Origin: CAZWES01 sp964632395
GTDB lineage: Bacteria > Patescibacteriota > Gracilibacteria > Peribacterales > Peribacteraceae
DNA length: 38,604 nt
Assembly (NCBI GenBank): GCA_964632395.1
Contig: CAZWES010000011.1
Span: 1-38,604, forward strand
Reading direction: 5' to 3'
The notes beneath the pieces are model-generated. The model saw only the letters and a list, made by a program, of their open reading frames with translations, did no database searches and was not told the DNA's origin. The position numbers and the translations under genes were made by a program. Below, in pieces: positions 23,057-31,149 of the stretch. Each line of letters begins with the position of its first letter. Within the stretch, counting starts at the first letter, position 1.

Positions 23057-24045
23057 CCTTGCATGGCGCGATTCATCAAAAACGCATCCGCCAAAACAAT
23101 TGCAACCATTGCTTCCGCCACAGGAATCACTCGGGGGACGATACAGGGGTCATGCCGACCCTGTTTTGCGACTTCTCCGAGCGATGTCGGCGGTTTGATG
23201 CTTGCATGCATGATCAAATCCTCCCCTGTTGAAATGCCGCCAAGCATCCCGCCAAAATTGCTCCTGTCGGAAATATAATCAACGCCCTGCATTTCTGCTG
23301 CGCTGAATCCTGCTCCGTAGCTGAACCCCGTGACAGATGGAATACTCATTATTGCCTTTGCGAGATTTGCCTTGAGCTTTTCAAAAACAGGATCTCCGAG
23401 ATGCTTTGGAGGGTTCTCAACGCGAATTTCAATGAGTCCTCCCGTCGAATTTCCTTCTTCCTTAAGCTTAAGGATATATTCCTCCATTTTTTTAGCCTTA
23501 TTCCTGTCGGCGCAACGCACTGGATTTTTCTCGATAAAATCAGGATCGAACTCATTTACTTCATGCGGTCCTACTTTGACCGTATGTCCGATTATCCGCA
23601 CATTTTCTGGCAGGATTTTGCGTGCGATAACTCCAGCAATTACACGGGAGACAGTTTCCCTGCCGGAAGCTCTTCCGCCCCCGCGGTGATCACGATGCCC
23701 ATACTTCCCAGCCATGGTCTCATCTGCATGTCCGGGACGGAAAGCCTTGCGTAATAACTTGTAATCCTCTGATCGCTGGTTTTCATTTTCAACAATAACA
23801 GAAATTGGCATCCCTGTAGTTTTATCTTCAAAAACTCCCGAAAGAATCTTCGGCTGGTCGGTTTCATCGCGCGAAGTTGTAACTTCGCTCTGTCCCGGTC
23901 TTCGCCTTGCGAGCTCTGGCAGAAAATCTTCCTCAGCAAGATCAATGCCCACCGGACATCCGTCAATGACCGCGCCGAGTGCGGGACCGTGCGATTCGCC
24001 GAATGTTGTTATGCGGAAGAGATTTCCGAAACTATTGCTTGCCAT
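23053..24045 (-). CDS. aroC: Chorismate synthase
   Basis: FMN-dependent conversion of EPSP to chorismate, the last common aromatic step. 330 aa. It begins MASNSFGNLFRITTFGESHG, with the signature GESHGPALGAVIDGCP, then RRRPGQSEVTTSRDE (first Arg/His region), FRPGHADETMAGKYGHRDHRGGGRASGRETV, and the later active-site His/Asp region RHDPCIVPRVIPVAEAM. It is the last gene of the minus operon, starting 14 bp inside aroD/aroE. No intrinsic terminator separates it from the convergent trpA. A reduced-FMN supply is needed; no dedicated reductase is seen. Confidence 0.97.
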   Translation of the reverse strand: MASNSFGNLFRITTFGESHGPALGAVIDGCPVGIDLAEEDFLPELARRRPGQSEVTTSRDETDQPKILSGVFEDKTTGMPISVIVENENQRSEDYKLLRKAFRPGHADETMAGKYGHRDHRGGGRASGRETVSRVIAGVIARKILPENVRIIGHTVKVGPHEVNEFDPDFIEKNPVRCADRNKAKKMEEYILKLKEEGNSTGGLIEIRVENPPKHLGDPVFEKLKANLAKAIMSIPSVTGFSYGAGFSAAEMQGVDYISDRSNFGGMLGGISTGEDLIMHASIKPPTSLGEVAKQGRHDPCIVPRVIPVAEAMVAIVLADAFLMNRAMQG

Positions 24046-25384
24046 GGTTAGAGAGGTTATCCGATAAAGATTTTACGGAAGCTTCAGAGGGGATTGTACC
24101 CGTAAATAGCTTAAACTGTGCCAGAGCCTGATGCAGGAGCATCATGAGGCCGTCATGAGTCTCATATCCCAGAGTCTTAGCTCTAGACATAAACTTTGTT
24201 TCTTTATTGTATCTCAAATCTATCGCATAAGAATTCTGTTTAGGTTCTGGAAGTTCAAAATCTATATCCTCTGATACCGCGCAGAATATAACATCATGTT
24301 TTGCGCTTTTTAAAGCGGAAATATCATGTGATTGAGTTTTGAATTTGCCGGAAAGGGCGTCTCTTTTTTCTTTACTCCTTGCGTAGATACAAATTCTTTC
24401 TATTCCGCTAACTTTGCACGCATTAATTACAGAAGGGACAGCTCCGCCGGATCCGAGTATTGCTGCGGATTTGGCTTCCCTTAAAAACCCATAACCTTCT
24501 ATTAATCCATAAGCATCACGCGCATACCCAACATATTCTTCTTCTTCACGAACAACTGTATTAACTGTTCCAAGCTCTTCAACTTCTTTATCTATCCTGT
24601 CTAATTTTGGAATAATGGATTGCTTGAACGGTGAAGTTACGGAAAAACCACTAATTCCCAATTTAGTTAAATAGTTGTAGTCATCATCCAGGTTCTCTGT
24701 GAGGAATAAACTGTATACGGCGTCGATATTATTGCCTGAAAACAAAGTGTTTTGGATCAGAGAACTCAAGCTTTTGATGCTTGTATCTCCAAGAAGACCG
24801 AACATTTTAGGTTCTTTACAATGCGAGGTAAGTTGATGCATCGAAAGCTTTATTTGCCCCGGAGCTGCCTCCTCTCCATCTTCCAGATACGTATATGTCA
24901 GTTGGTTTTTGAGCGGTGAAAGAAGGCGTGTGAGGTGCGCTTTGGGCCCCATTCCGAGTATTATCCGTTTTTGATCGGATGGTAGTTTGCTGTGGAGATC
25001 ACTAAGAATTTTTATGTCACCGAATGATTTGATAGTTGTGGCAATTTTGACGATCTCGGAGCGTTCTGACATATCCTGAGCAATTATCAGAAGCTCTTCT
25101 AATGTTGGAGTCTTATCAAAGTCATGAAAACTTCTGATTATTTTCGGTCCTTCGGGGCAATCAATGCCTTTATTAACATCAAGATCAATAAATGATGCTT
25201 CAAATTTTTCAATCAGCTCACGTTTTCCGCGCGGGGTTATTATCAAAGGTATCGGTGAATCAAAGTGCTCAACATCAGGAGTCAAATCTCCGCGGATCTC
25301 CAGTATATCTGCACCCATACTCTTCGCTTTTTTTGCGAAGGCCAGCGGATCAGATGCCGATTTGGGCAGGGTTACAACGAACAT
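24032..25384 (-). CDS. aroDE: Bifunctional 3-dehydroquinate dehydratase / shikimate dehydrogenase
   Basis: 450-aa fusion catalysing steps 3 and 4 of the shikimate pathway. Residues 1-190 are a type I dehydratase: ILEIRGDLT near 28-36, the catalytic His in IRSFHDFD (about 87) and the Schiff-base Lys in IVKIATTIKS (about 113). Residues from about 195 are AroE: FGLLGDTSIKS, SVTSPFKQSI (the Lys of the NVTxPxK motif; here Ser replaces Asn), LGTVNTVV, the catalytic-Asp region GYARDAYGLIEG, and the nucleotide loop AAILGSGGAVPSVINAC. The C-terminus has the family DGLMMLLHQALAQFKLFTG. The same fusion order occurs in plants and Chlamydia. It overlaps both neighbours by about 13 bp. Confidence 0.94.
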   Translation of the reverse strand: MFVVTLPKSASDPLAFAKKAKSMGADILEIRGDLTPDVEHFDSPIPLIITPRGKRELIEKFEASFIDLDVNKGIDCPEGPKIIRSFHDFDKTPTLEELLIIAQDMSERSEIVKIATTIKSFGDIKILSDLHSKLPSDQKRIILGMGPKAHLTRLLSPLKNQLTYTYLEDGEEAAPGQIKLSMHQLTSHCKEPKMFGLLGDTSIKSLSSLIQNTLFSGNNIDAVYSLFLTENLDDDYNYLTKLGISGFSVTSPFKQSIIPKLDRIDKEVEELGTVNTVVREEEEYVGYARDAYGLIEGYGFLREAKSAAILGSGGAVPSVINACKVSGIERICIYARSKEKRDALSGKFKTQSHDISALKSAKHDVIFCAVSEDIDFELPEPKQNSYAIDLRYNKETKFMSRAKTLGYETHDGLMMLLHQALAQFKLFTGTIPSEASVKSLSDNLSNHGKQ

Positions 25385-27132
25385 AATTTGCTGAGTGAGT
25401 CTATTACTCCAGATACCTCATCTGAGCTTGATACAGTTATATCCGCAAGCCTTCTGTAGATTGGGCTTCTTTTCTTCATAATCTCCTTAACTTCGCGTTC
25501 AAGGGGCAAGCCGGTTAGCGGCGGCCTTTTTTTCTTTTTCAGGCGGTTTATGATTATAGAGGCGGGTTCCTTCAAATAGATGACTATGGATTTTTTCTCA
25601 AGCAATTCACACGTCCCCTTTGATTCAATAGCCCCTCCTCCGAGCGACACAACACGCCCTGGATTGATGCTTTGCCTGACGGCAATTTCTTCTTTTTCGC
25701 GAAACATATTCCATCCGCACTTTTTCACAAGGGCGTTGATTTTCCCGTTTTTTTGCTCAATCACATCATCCGTATCGATATGTTTAAGCGATAGCTTTTT
25801 TGCCAATTTACGTGCCAGAGTAGTTTTTCCGCCCCCGCGCATTCCAATGATTGAAATGCAGCGCGACGACTTATGCAATTTTTCAAGATCCCTGAAAAAA
25901 TCGGGGTAGCTTTTGGAGACACATTCAGGATTTTTTATCGTGATCCCCGGCCGCAGACATCCAAGAACTGCAAAAGCCATGACCATGCGATGGTCGTCAT
26001 GCGGATCAAGTGTAACTTTTTTGGATGGTAATTTTTTTAGTCCTTTAATGAGGAGATGGTCAGGATGTTCCTCGATATCTACGCCTGCTTTTGTAAGCTC
26101 ATTTGTAATCACAGCAAGGCGATCGCACTCTTTATATCGCAGATTCTGCACGTGTATGATTTTCGTCGTTCCGTTTCTAAATGCAGCAAAAACTGCAAGG
26201 TTCATTACCTGATCTGGAATATCGATGCAGTCAATGGAGATGTCTCCTTTCTTGTTCAACCTATCGACAATTTTGCACATATAGCTGTCGCCCTGCATGG
26301 AGTTCCTTGAAAGATTTCTACCCTCAATGTTGCTGTCGGTAAGTTTTGCAAGCACCAAAAATGCTCCATAGGCGCTCCAGTCTCCTTCGATAGGATAAGA
26401 ATTCGCGGAAGGCGGAGTATATTGCTGCCTTTTAAGTGAAATTGTATTTTTCGTAATGTCAAATTGATTGCCGAATTTGATTCCGAAATCTTTTTGCACC
26501 TTGTTCGTTAGTAGCACGTACGGCATCGAAGCAACAAAATGCGATAAATTAATTTTCAGATTTTCCAGCAAAGGAGCACAGAGCAGTAAAGAAGTCAGAT
26601 ATTGGCTGCTTTTGCTTGCGTCAAGATCAGCCGTTCCTCCCGATATGGTTTTACTTCCAACTTTTATAGGAGGAAACCCATTGTTGCTTTCTACATCTGC
26701 CCCAAGATTTTTAAGGGCTTTAACAAGATCCCCAATCGGACGCTTCTTCATAGCTTCGTTTCCCGTGATTTTAAATTTCTCCGGAACTATGCATGCGAGA
26801 GACGTTAGAAATCTGAGAGTCGTTCCGGCATTCGAACAATTAAGAACGACAAACTTTGTATTTGTATTCTTTGGAACACCCCCTTTAATTTTTAATTCCC
26901 CTGATCTGCAGCTTGTGTAACGAATATCAAACCCCATTTTTTGCAGATTTTTTACAAGCAATGCAACATCATCGCACGGCGTTGCGTTTGTGATTGTTGT
27001 AGTTCCCTTTGCAAGGCATGCGCATATGATTGCTCGGTTTGCATGCGACTTGGAGCCCGGCATCTTAAGTGTTGCATCAAAGGGGAGCCTGAGCGGTTTA
27101 ACGCCGTAGCTGGATGCTGATTTTTTCATCAC
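25372..27132 (-). CDS. aroAK: Fused EPSP synthase - shikimate kinase
   Basis: 586 aa in two domains. Residues 1-420 are EPSP synthase: MPGSKSHANRAIICA (Lys-28), the PEP region NCSNAGTTLRFLTSL (about 98-112), MKKRPIGDLVKAL, SSQYLTSLLL, the catalytic Asp of DIPDQVMNLAVFA and YKECDRL, and DDHRMVMAFAVLG. Residues from about 424 are shikimate kinase: the P-loop GMRGGGKTT (430-438), Mg/shikimate acids in HIDTDDVIE, GGGAIES, and the lid Arg region RPPLTGLPLE. The kinase (step 5) and synthase (step 6) act consecutively but are fused in reverse order. It overlaps aroB by 4 bp and aroD/aroE by 13 bp. Confidence 0.95.
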   Translation of the reverse strand: MMKKSASSYGVKPLRLPFDATLKMPGSKSHANRAIICACLAKGTTTITNATPCDDVALLVKNLQKMGFDIRYTSCRSGELKIKGGVPKNTNTKFVVLNCSNAGTTLRFLTSLACIVPEKFKITGNEAMKKRPIGDLVKALKNLGADVESNNGFPPIKVGSKTISGGTADLDASKSSQYLTSLLLCAPLLENLKINLSHFVASMPYVLLTNKVQKDFGIKFGNQFDITKNTISLKRQQYTPPSANSYPIEGDWSAYGAFLVLAKLTDSNIEGRNLSRNSMQGDSYMCKIVDRLNKKGDISIDCIDIPDQVMNLAVFAAFRNGTTKIIHVQNLRYKECDRLAVITNELTKAGVDIEEHPDHLLIKGLKKLPSKKVTLDPHDDHRMVMAFAVLGCLRPGITIKNPECVSKSYPDFFRDLEKLHKSSRCISIIGMRGGGKTTLARKLAKKLSLKHIDTDDVIEQKNGKINALVKKCGWNMFREKEEIAVRQSINPGRVVSLGGGAIESKGTCELLEKKSIVIYLKEPASIIINRLKKKKRPPLTGLPLEREVKEIMKKRSPIYRRLADITVSSSDEVSGVIDSLSKLCSL

Positions 27133-28163
27133 AATTCAATCGTATGCGGATCAAAAGACCGGATTTCCCCTTTTCCAATCGTCGATGGGACTGCCATGCG
27201 CAAGTCTTCGGACAAATTCTTTTTATCGTTAAGCATGAATGGCATCAGTGTTTTTAATGTGAATTCTTTCGGAATCTCAGTTGGCATACCGATTTTTTGT
27301 AACAAGGCTTCAACTTGTTCAGTTTCCATAGACTTGGTAATTCTAATTTCTGCAACCATTCCCACACTAACGGCTTCGCCGTGTGAGATTTTGAATGAGG
27401 AGACTGCCTCCAGCGCATGCCCCACTGTGTGCCCAAAGTTGAGGAACATCCTCGCAGATTTGTCCATTTCATCCTGTTCTACAACAGATGTTTTGAGTTC
27501 CACGGCGCGTGATATGCATTGTTCAAGCAGGTCTGTGTCGCAGCCTACTGTTTCCGGTATGTTGTTTTCCAAAAAAGAAAAGAAATTTTTATCGAGCATT
27601 GCGGCCATCTTGATAACTTCAACAAGCCCTTCTTTTATGGAACGATCAGGAAGGCTCTCCAAAAAATCAATGTCTTCAATAACTGCCGAGGGATGATGGA
27701 AATGGCCTATCATGTTTTTCGCCTCTCCAAGATCCACGCCCGTTTTTCCTCCTATTGCAGCATCAACCATTCCAAGCAAAGTGGTTGGTACGTTTATAAA
27801 ACGGATACCGCGCATGTAGATACTTGCAACGAAGCCTGCAAGGTCAGTAAGCATGCCGCCGCCGATGTTTATAAGGACTGATCTTCGGTTCGCTCCGGAC
27901 TTTAAAAGTTCTTCCGATATTCGCTCAGCCTCTTTTAGAGATTTTGATTTTTCACCAGACTTAACAGGGATCATGCCGCAGTTGCCAATAGACTTTTTAA
28001 TTTTTTCCGCATAACCGCATATGCTTTCGTCGAAGACGGCTATCACATTGCTGACAGGATTCAATTCTTCGATTATTTTCCCAAGTTCTGCAATCGCGCC
28101 CCGGCCGATGATGATCGGATATTTTTTCTCATGTGCCGGAATGCGGGCAGTGATGTTATGCAT
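27129..28163 (-). CDS. aroB: 3-dehydroquinate synthase
   Basis: NAD- and Zn-dependent cyclisation of DAHP to 3-dehydroquinate. 344 aa. Signature regions are GEKSKSLKEAERISEELL (nucleotide side), GGGMLTDLAGFVASIYMRGI, the FINVPTTLLGMVDAAIGGKT motif and KNMIGHFHHPSAV. Zn ligands fall in the Glu of KEGLVEVIK, the FGHTVGHALE His and the later SHGEAVSVGM His. It lies between the trpG/aroF and aroA/aroK fusions, is separated from the former by 6 bp and overlaps the latter. No Shine-Dalgarno is visible. Confidence 0.97.
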   Translation of the reverse strand: MHNITARIPAHEKKYPIIIGRGAIAELGKIIEELNPVSNVIAVFDESICGYAEKIKKSIGNCGMIPVKSGEKSKSLKEAERISEELLKSGANRRSVLINIGGGMLTDLAGFVASIYMRGIRFINVPTTLLGMVDAAIGGKTGVDLGEAKNMIGHFHHPSAVIEDIDFLESLPDRSIKEGLVEVIKMAAMLDKNFFSFLENNIPETVGCDTDLLEQCISRAVELKTSVVEQDEMDKSARMFLNFGHTVGHALEAVSSFKISHGEAVSVGMVAEIRITKSMETEQVEALLQKIGMPTEIPKEFTLKTLMPFMLNDKKNLSEDLRMAVPSTIGKGEIRSFDPHTIEL

Positions 28164-28169
28164 TGCATA

Positions 28170-29633
28170 TTAGGTCACGCGAAGATTCATGGCTCCTGCA
28201 ATAGATCTGATGTCTTCCATGCAGTGCCGGAGCTGCTCTCGGTTTAGCGACTGAGCGCCGTCGGAGAGCGCTTCCTGTGGGCGATAGTGTGTTTCCATGA
28301 TTATTCCGTCGCAGCCCATGGCAATTGACGCGCGGGCGTAGGCCGGAACCCACCGCGCAACGCCGGCAGCATGGCTCGGATCAACGAATATAGGTAAATG
28401 TGTCCGTTCTCTAAGCGGCGGAATTGATCCCAGGCTAAGCGTAAAACGGACTTCATTTTCGAAGGTGCGTATCCCGCGCTCGCACAGAATGACTTGTCCG
28501 TTCCCTGCGGAAAGAATATGTTCAGCCGCGAGCAGGAATTCCTCCAGAGTTGCAGCCAGTCCGCGTTTTAAGAGCACTGGCTTTTTCGATTTGCCTGCGC
28601 GCCGGAGCAGATCGTAGTTTTGCATGTTGCGTGTTCCGATTTGAATTATGTCGCAGTACTCTCCCATCAGATCAACCTGATCGGGGCACATTGCTTCCGA
28701 AACAACTGCAAGACCATGCTTATCCGCGGCTTTGCGCAGCATCCTGAGCCCCTCTTCTCCGAGTCCCTGAAAGCAGTACGGCCCCGTGCGCGGTTTGAAT
28801 GCGCCTCCGCGAAGTATCCGGATTCCCTCCTCCTTGGCCATTGCTGCAGTCTCATCCATCTGCATTTCTGATTCAACAGAACATGGACCGGCAATAACCG
28901 TAAGTGTCTTTTTTTCGCCAATCGCAATGTTGTCGGAGATTGTAATGACTGTGCGGTGATCATGCGATTTTCGTTCGGATAACATGCCGGACTTTGTCAT
29001 CGTCTGCGCCCTGCCCAAGAGCAGTGCATGCTGCCCGCAGGATTCGCAGGTAAGCGCCAGGAAATTTTCCAGTATTCGTTTGCCCTCCGGCGTTCCGATG
29101 GATTCCGGATGAAACTGCATACCGAAAAGCAAATAATCTTTGTGCTCCAGCGCCATTATCATTCCGTTATCAGTCTGCGCCGTGATTCTTAAATCATTTG
29201 GGAGCTCGTCTTCTTCAACGCAAAGTGAGTGGTATCGCATTCCGTTAATCTCTTCTGGTAAGCCTTTAAAAATTGCGCTGCGCGGCTGTAAGAATTCAAT
29301 TCCAGATGATTTTCCATGAAATACTTCCGGCGCTTTGGATACTTTCCCTCCAAAATGCTTTGCAAGTATTTGATTGCCAAGGCAGATTCCGAGAAGCGGA
29401 ATGCGTTCGTTCGTCGCATATTCAATTAACTCTTCAGAGATGCCTGTATCGCGAGGAGTGTAAGGATTCCCTGGTCCTGGGCTTATTATGATGTGCGTCG
29501 GCTCCAGGTCGCGTACTCCATCAATACAAATTTTGTCATTTCGATAGACGACAGGCTCCCCACCTAACTCCCCAACGTACTGGTGTAGGTTATAGGTAAA
29601 GGAATCGTAGTTGTCGAGTATCAGAGTTTTCAT
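28170..29633 (-). CDS. Fused anthranilate synthase glutaminase (TrpG) - DAHP synthase (AroF)
   Basis: 487 aa joining the first enzyme of the shikimate route to the amidotransferase of the first tryptophan step. Residues 1-195 are a class I glutaminase: LILDNYDSFTYNL, ISPGPGNPYTPRD, nucleophile Cys-84 in GICLGNQ, and the His-175/Glu-177 pair in MQFHPESIGTPEG. A linker of about 30-40 residues follows (cysteines near 196-199). From about residue 235 comes a type I-beta DAHP synthase: VIAGPCSVESE (metal Cys-251), LRGGAFKPRTGPYCFQGLG, IIQIGTRNMQNYDLL, VLLKRGLAATLEE, CERGIRTFE and the metal His in DPSHAAG. It lacks the ferredoxin-like or chorismate mutase regulatory domains found in other I-beta enzymes; TrpG occupies that position. 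It starts 6 bp after trpE. Confidence 0.95.
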   Translation of the reverse strand: MKTLILDNYDSFTYNLHQYVGELGGEPVVYRNDKICIDGVRDLEPTHIIISPGPGNPYTPRDTGISEELIEYATNERIPLLGICLGNQILAKHFGGKVSKAPEVFHGKSSGIEFLQPRSAIFKGLPEEINGMRYHSLCVEEDELPNDLRITAQTDNGMIMALEHKDYLLFGMQFHPESIGTPEGKRILENFLALTCESCGQHALLLGRAQTMTKSGMLSERKSHDHRTVITISDNIAIGEKKTLTVIAGPCSVESEMQMDETAAMAKEEGIRILRGGAFKPRTGPYCFQGLGEEGLRMLRKAADKHGLAVVSEAMCPDQVDLMGEYCDIIQIGTRNMQNYDLLRRAGKSKKPVLLKRGLAATLEEFLLAAEHILSAGNGQVILCERGIRTFENEVRFTLSLGSIPPLRERTHLPIFVDPSHAAGVARWVPAYARASIAMGCDGIIMETHYRPQEALSDGAQSLNREQLRHCMEDIRSIAGAMNLRVT

Positions 29634-29639
29634 GATAAT

Positions 29640-31037
29640 TCAGGAAGATCGGGCGTGATGGAGGGCGGCAAGGCAGCTTCGTGCTTTGTGCAGGCATTCG
29701 TTGTCTTCCCGCTCGGGAAGGCTGTCTTTGACTATGCCGGCGCCGACGCGGAGGGAGGCTTCCCCGTCGTTAAAAAGTATTGTTCGTATCGTTATTGCAA
29801 AATCGACATTGCCGGCAAAATCAATGTACCCAAATGCTCCGCCATAAATACCACGGTTCCCTTTTTCCAGCTTCTGAATAATCTCCATCGCACGCAGTTT
29901 TGGAGCTCCGGTTAGCGTACCGGCGGGGAATACAGATCTCACCACGTCCAGCGCGGAAACATCTTCGCGAATTTCAGCCGTAATATCCGAAACAATATGG
30001 AATACATGCGCGTACGTTTCCACATGGAACGGATTTTTCACCTTTACCGAGCCGATTTTTGCCACCCTTCCCACGTCATTTCGCCCGAGATCCACAAGCA
30101 TTTGGTGTTCGCTTCGCTCTTTCTCATCGTTTAAGAGTTCTTCCTTCATTTTATGGTCCTCAGCTTCATCTCCGGTTCTTCTGCGCGTGCCCGCAATCGG
30201 CCTGTAAAAAATATCCCTGCCATCGATCCGCACGAGCGTTTCCGGAGATGCTCCGACAATTGCATGTTCCGGGGTTTTGAAAAAGAACATGTACGGGGAA
30301 GGATTGATGTCCCGCAGCTTTTCGTACACGCGGTCAGGCGGGGGAGGATCAGGAATGACAAATTCCTGGCTTAAGACGATCTGGAACGCTTCTCCGGCAA
30401 TAATCTGGCGCCTGGCCTCCGAAACAGCTTTGCAGAAATCCTCCTTTGTCGTTTGCCTGTGCGGAGCAATGTCTTCCTGCGTAGCAAGATGAATATCGTC
30501 TGCAGACTTCATGGCAGCCTGCCTGCTGTCATCGCGAAAAGGAGAGGAGTGGATGGTCTTTTCTATCTTTTCAAGATTCTCCTTCGTATCCCTGTGCGCG
30601 ACAACGGTAACCTCATGCTGTTTGTGGTCTATCTTGAGAAGTATTTCCGGAAGAACGAACTGCGAATCGGGAAGCGATGGATGGGGAACAAGATCAATGT
30701 CTTCAAAATTCCGTGCTGCCTCATAGCTTAGAAAGCCGATGTATCCCATGCGTAGCCGTTCTCCATGCGCTCCCTCGCCGATTGTTTGCCCGAGGACAGA
30801 AAGGGCATCGGTAACTTTGCCGTCGGGTACGTAGCGGGAACCCTTTATCTCCCCGGCGCGTATAGTCATTACATCTCTTGCTCCCAGAGCCACAAAGGAA
30901 TAATCGTTCTCCTTGCTGTGGCGATCTGCGGATTCCAGAAGGGCGCAGTAATCCCGTGCGAGGCCGAGCTCCCGCAGAAGATAGAGCGGATCGCAGTGTT
31001 CCGGCCGGACAGTTATGGAAATGATGGGGAAATACAT
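29640..31037 (-). CDS. trpE: Anthranilate synthase component I
   Basis: Converts chorismate to anthranilate with ammonia from TrpG. 465 aa. The N-terminus keeps the LLESA feedback motif (residues 33-37) followed by NDYSFVALG, so inhibition by tryptophan is likely retained. The chorismate-binding domain has SQEFVIPDPP, NPSPYMFFF, GASPETLVR, PIAGTRRRTGDE, DEKERSEHQMLVDLGRNDVG, GTLTGAPK and GGAFGYIDFAGNVDFAI. The GTLTGAPK motif and the anthranilate-type ending argue for TrpE rather than PabB. It is the first gene of the minus operon; a near-consensus promoter with the TrpR-type operator lies immediately upstream. Confidence 0.96.
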   Translation of the reverse strand: MYFPIISITVRPEHCDPLYLLRELGLARDYCALLESADRHSKENDYSFVALGARDVMTIRAGEIKGSRYVPDGKVTDALSVLGQTIGEGAHGERLRMGYIGFLSYEAARNFEDIDLVPHPSLPDSQFVLPEILLKIDHKQHEVTVVAHRDTKENLEKIEKTIHSSPFRDDSRQAAMKSADDIHLATQEDIAPHRQTTKEDFCKAVSEARRQIIAGEAFQIVLSQEFVIPDPPPPDRVYEKLRDINPSPYMFFFKTPEHAIVGASPETLVRIDGRDIFYRPIAGTRRRTGDEAEDHKMKEELLNDEKERSEHQMLVDLGRNDVGRVAKIGSVKVKNPFHVETYAHVFHIVSDITAEIREDVSALDVVRSVFPAGTLTGAPKLRAMEIIQKLEKGNRGIYGGAFGYIDFAGNVDFAITIRTILFNDGEASLRVGAGIVKDSLPEREDNECLHKARSCLAALHHARSS

Positions 31038-31088
31038 GTACTAACGTAACAGTACGTGCATACTAATTATGCATTCGATGTATGTCAA
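31038..31088 (-). promoter_or_regulatory. trpE promoter with TrpR-type operator
   Basis: On the minus strand, TTGACA (31083-31088) - 17 nt - TAGTAT (31060-31065). The 18-bp palindrome GTACTAACGTAACAGTAC (plus strand, 31038-31055) fills the space between the -10 and the ATG and covers the predicted start near 31053. It matches the trpD operator at 15 of 18 positions, including both half-sites. A further palindrome TGCATA-5-TATGCA (31057-31073) overlaps the -10 box. Confidence 0.78.
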
Positions 31089-31112
31089 CCCAATTCTTAT
31101 CCGATATTGCTA

Positions 31113-31140
31113 TTGATATTCAGGGTTAAATCTGTAGTAT
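31113..31140 (+). promoter_or_regulatory. trpR promoter
   Basis: TTGATA - 16 nt - TAGTAT, with the -10 ending 9 nt before the ATG. The predicted start is only two or three bases before the start codon. The trpE operator lies about 60 bp away, so autoregulation by the same site is not obvious. Confidence 0.6.
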
Positions 31141-31149
31141 CCTGTAGAC

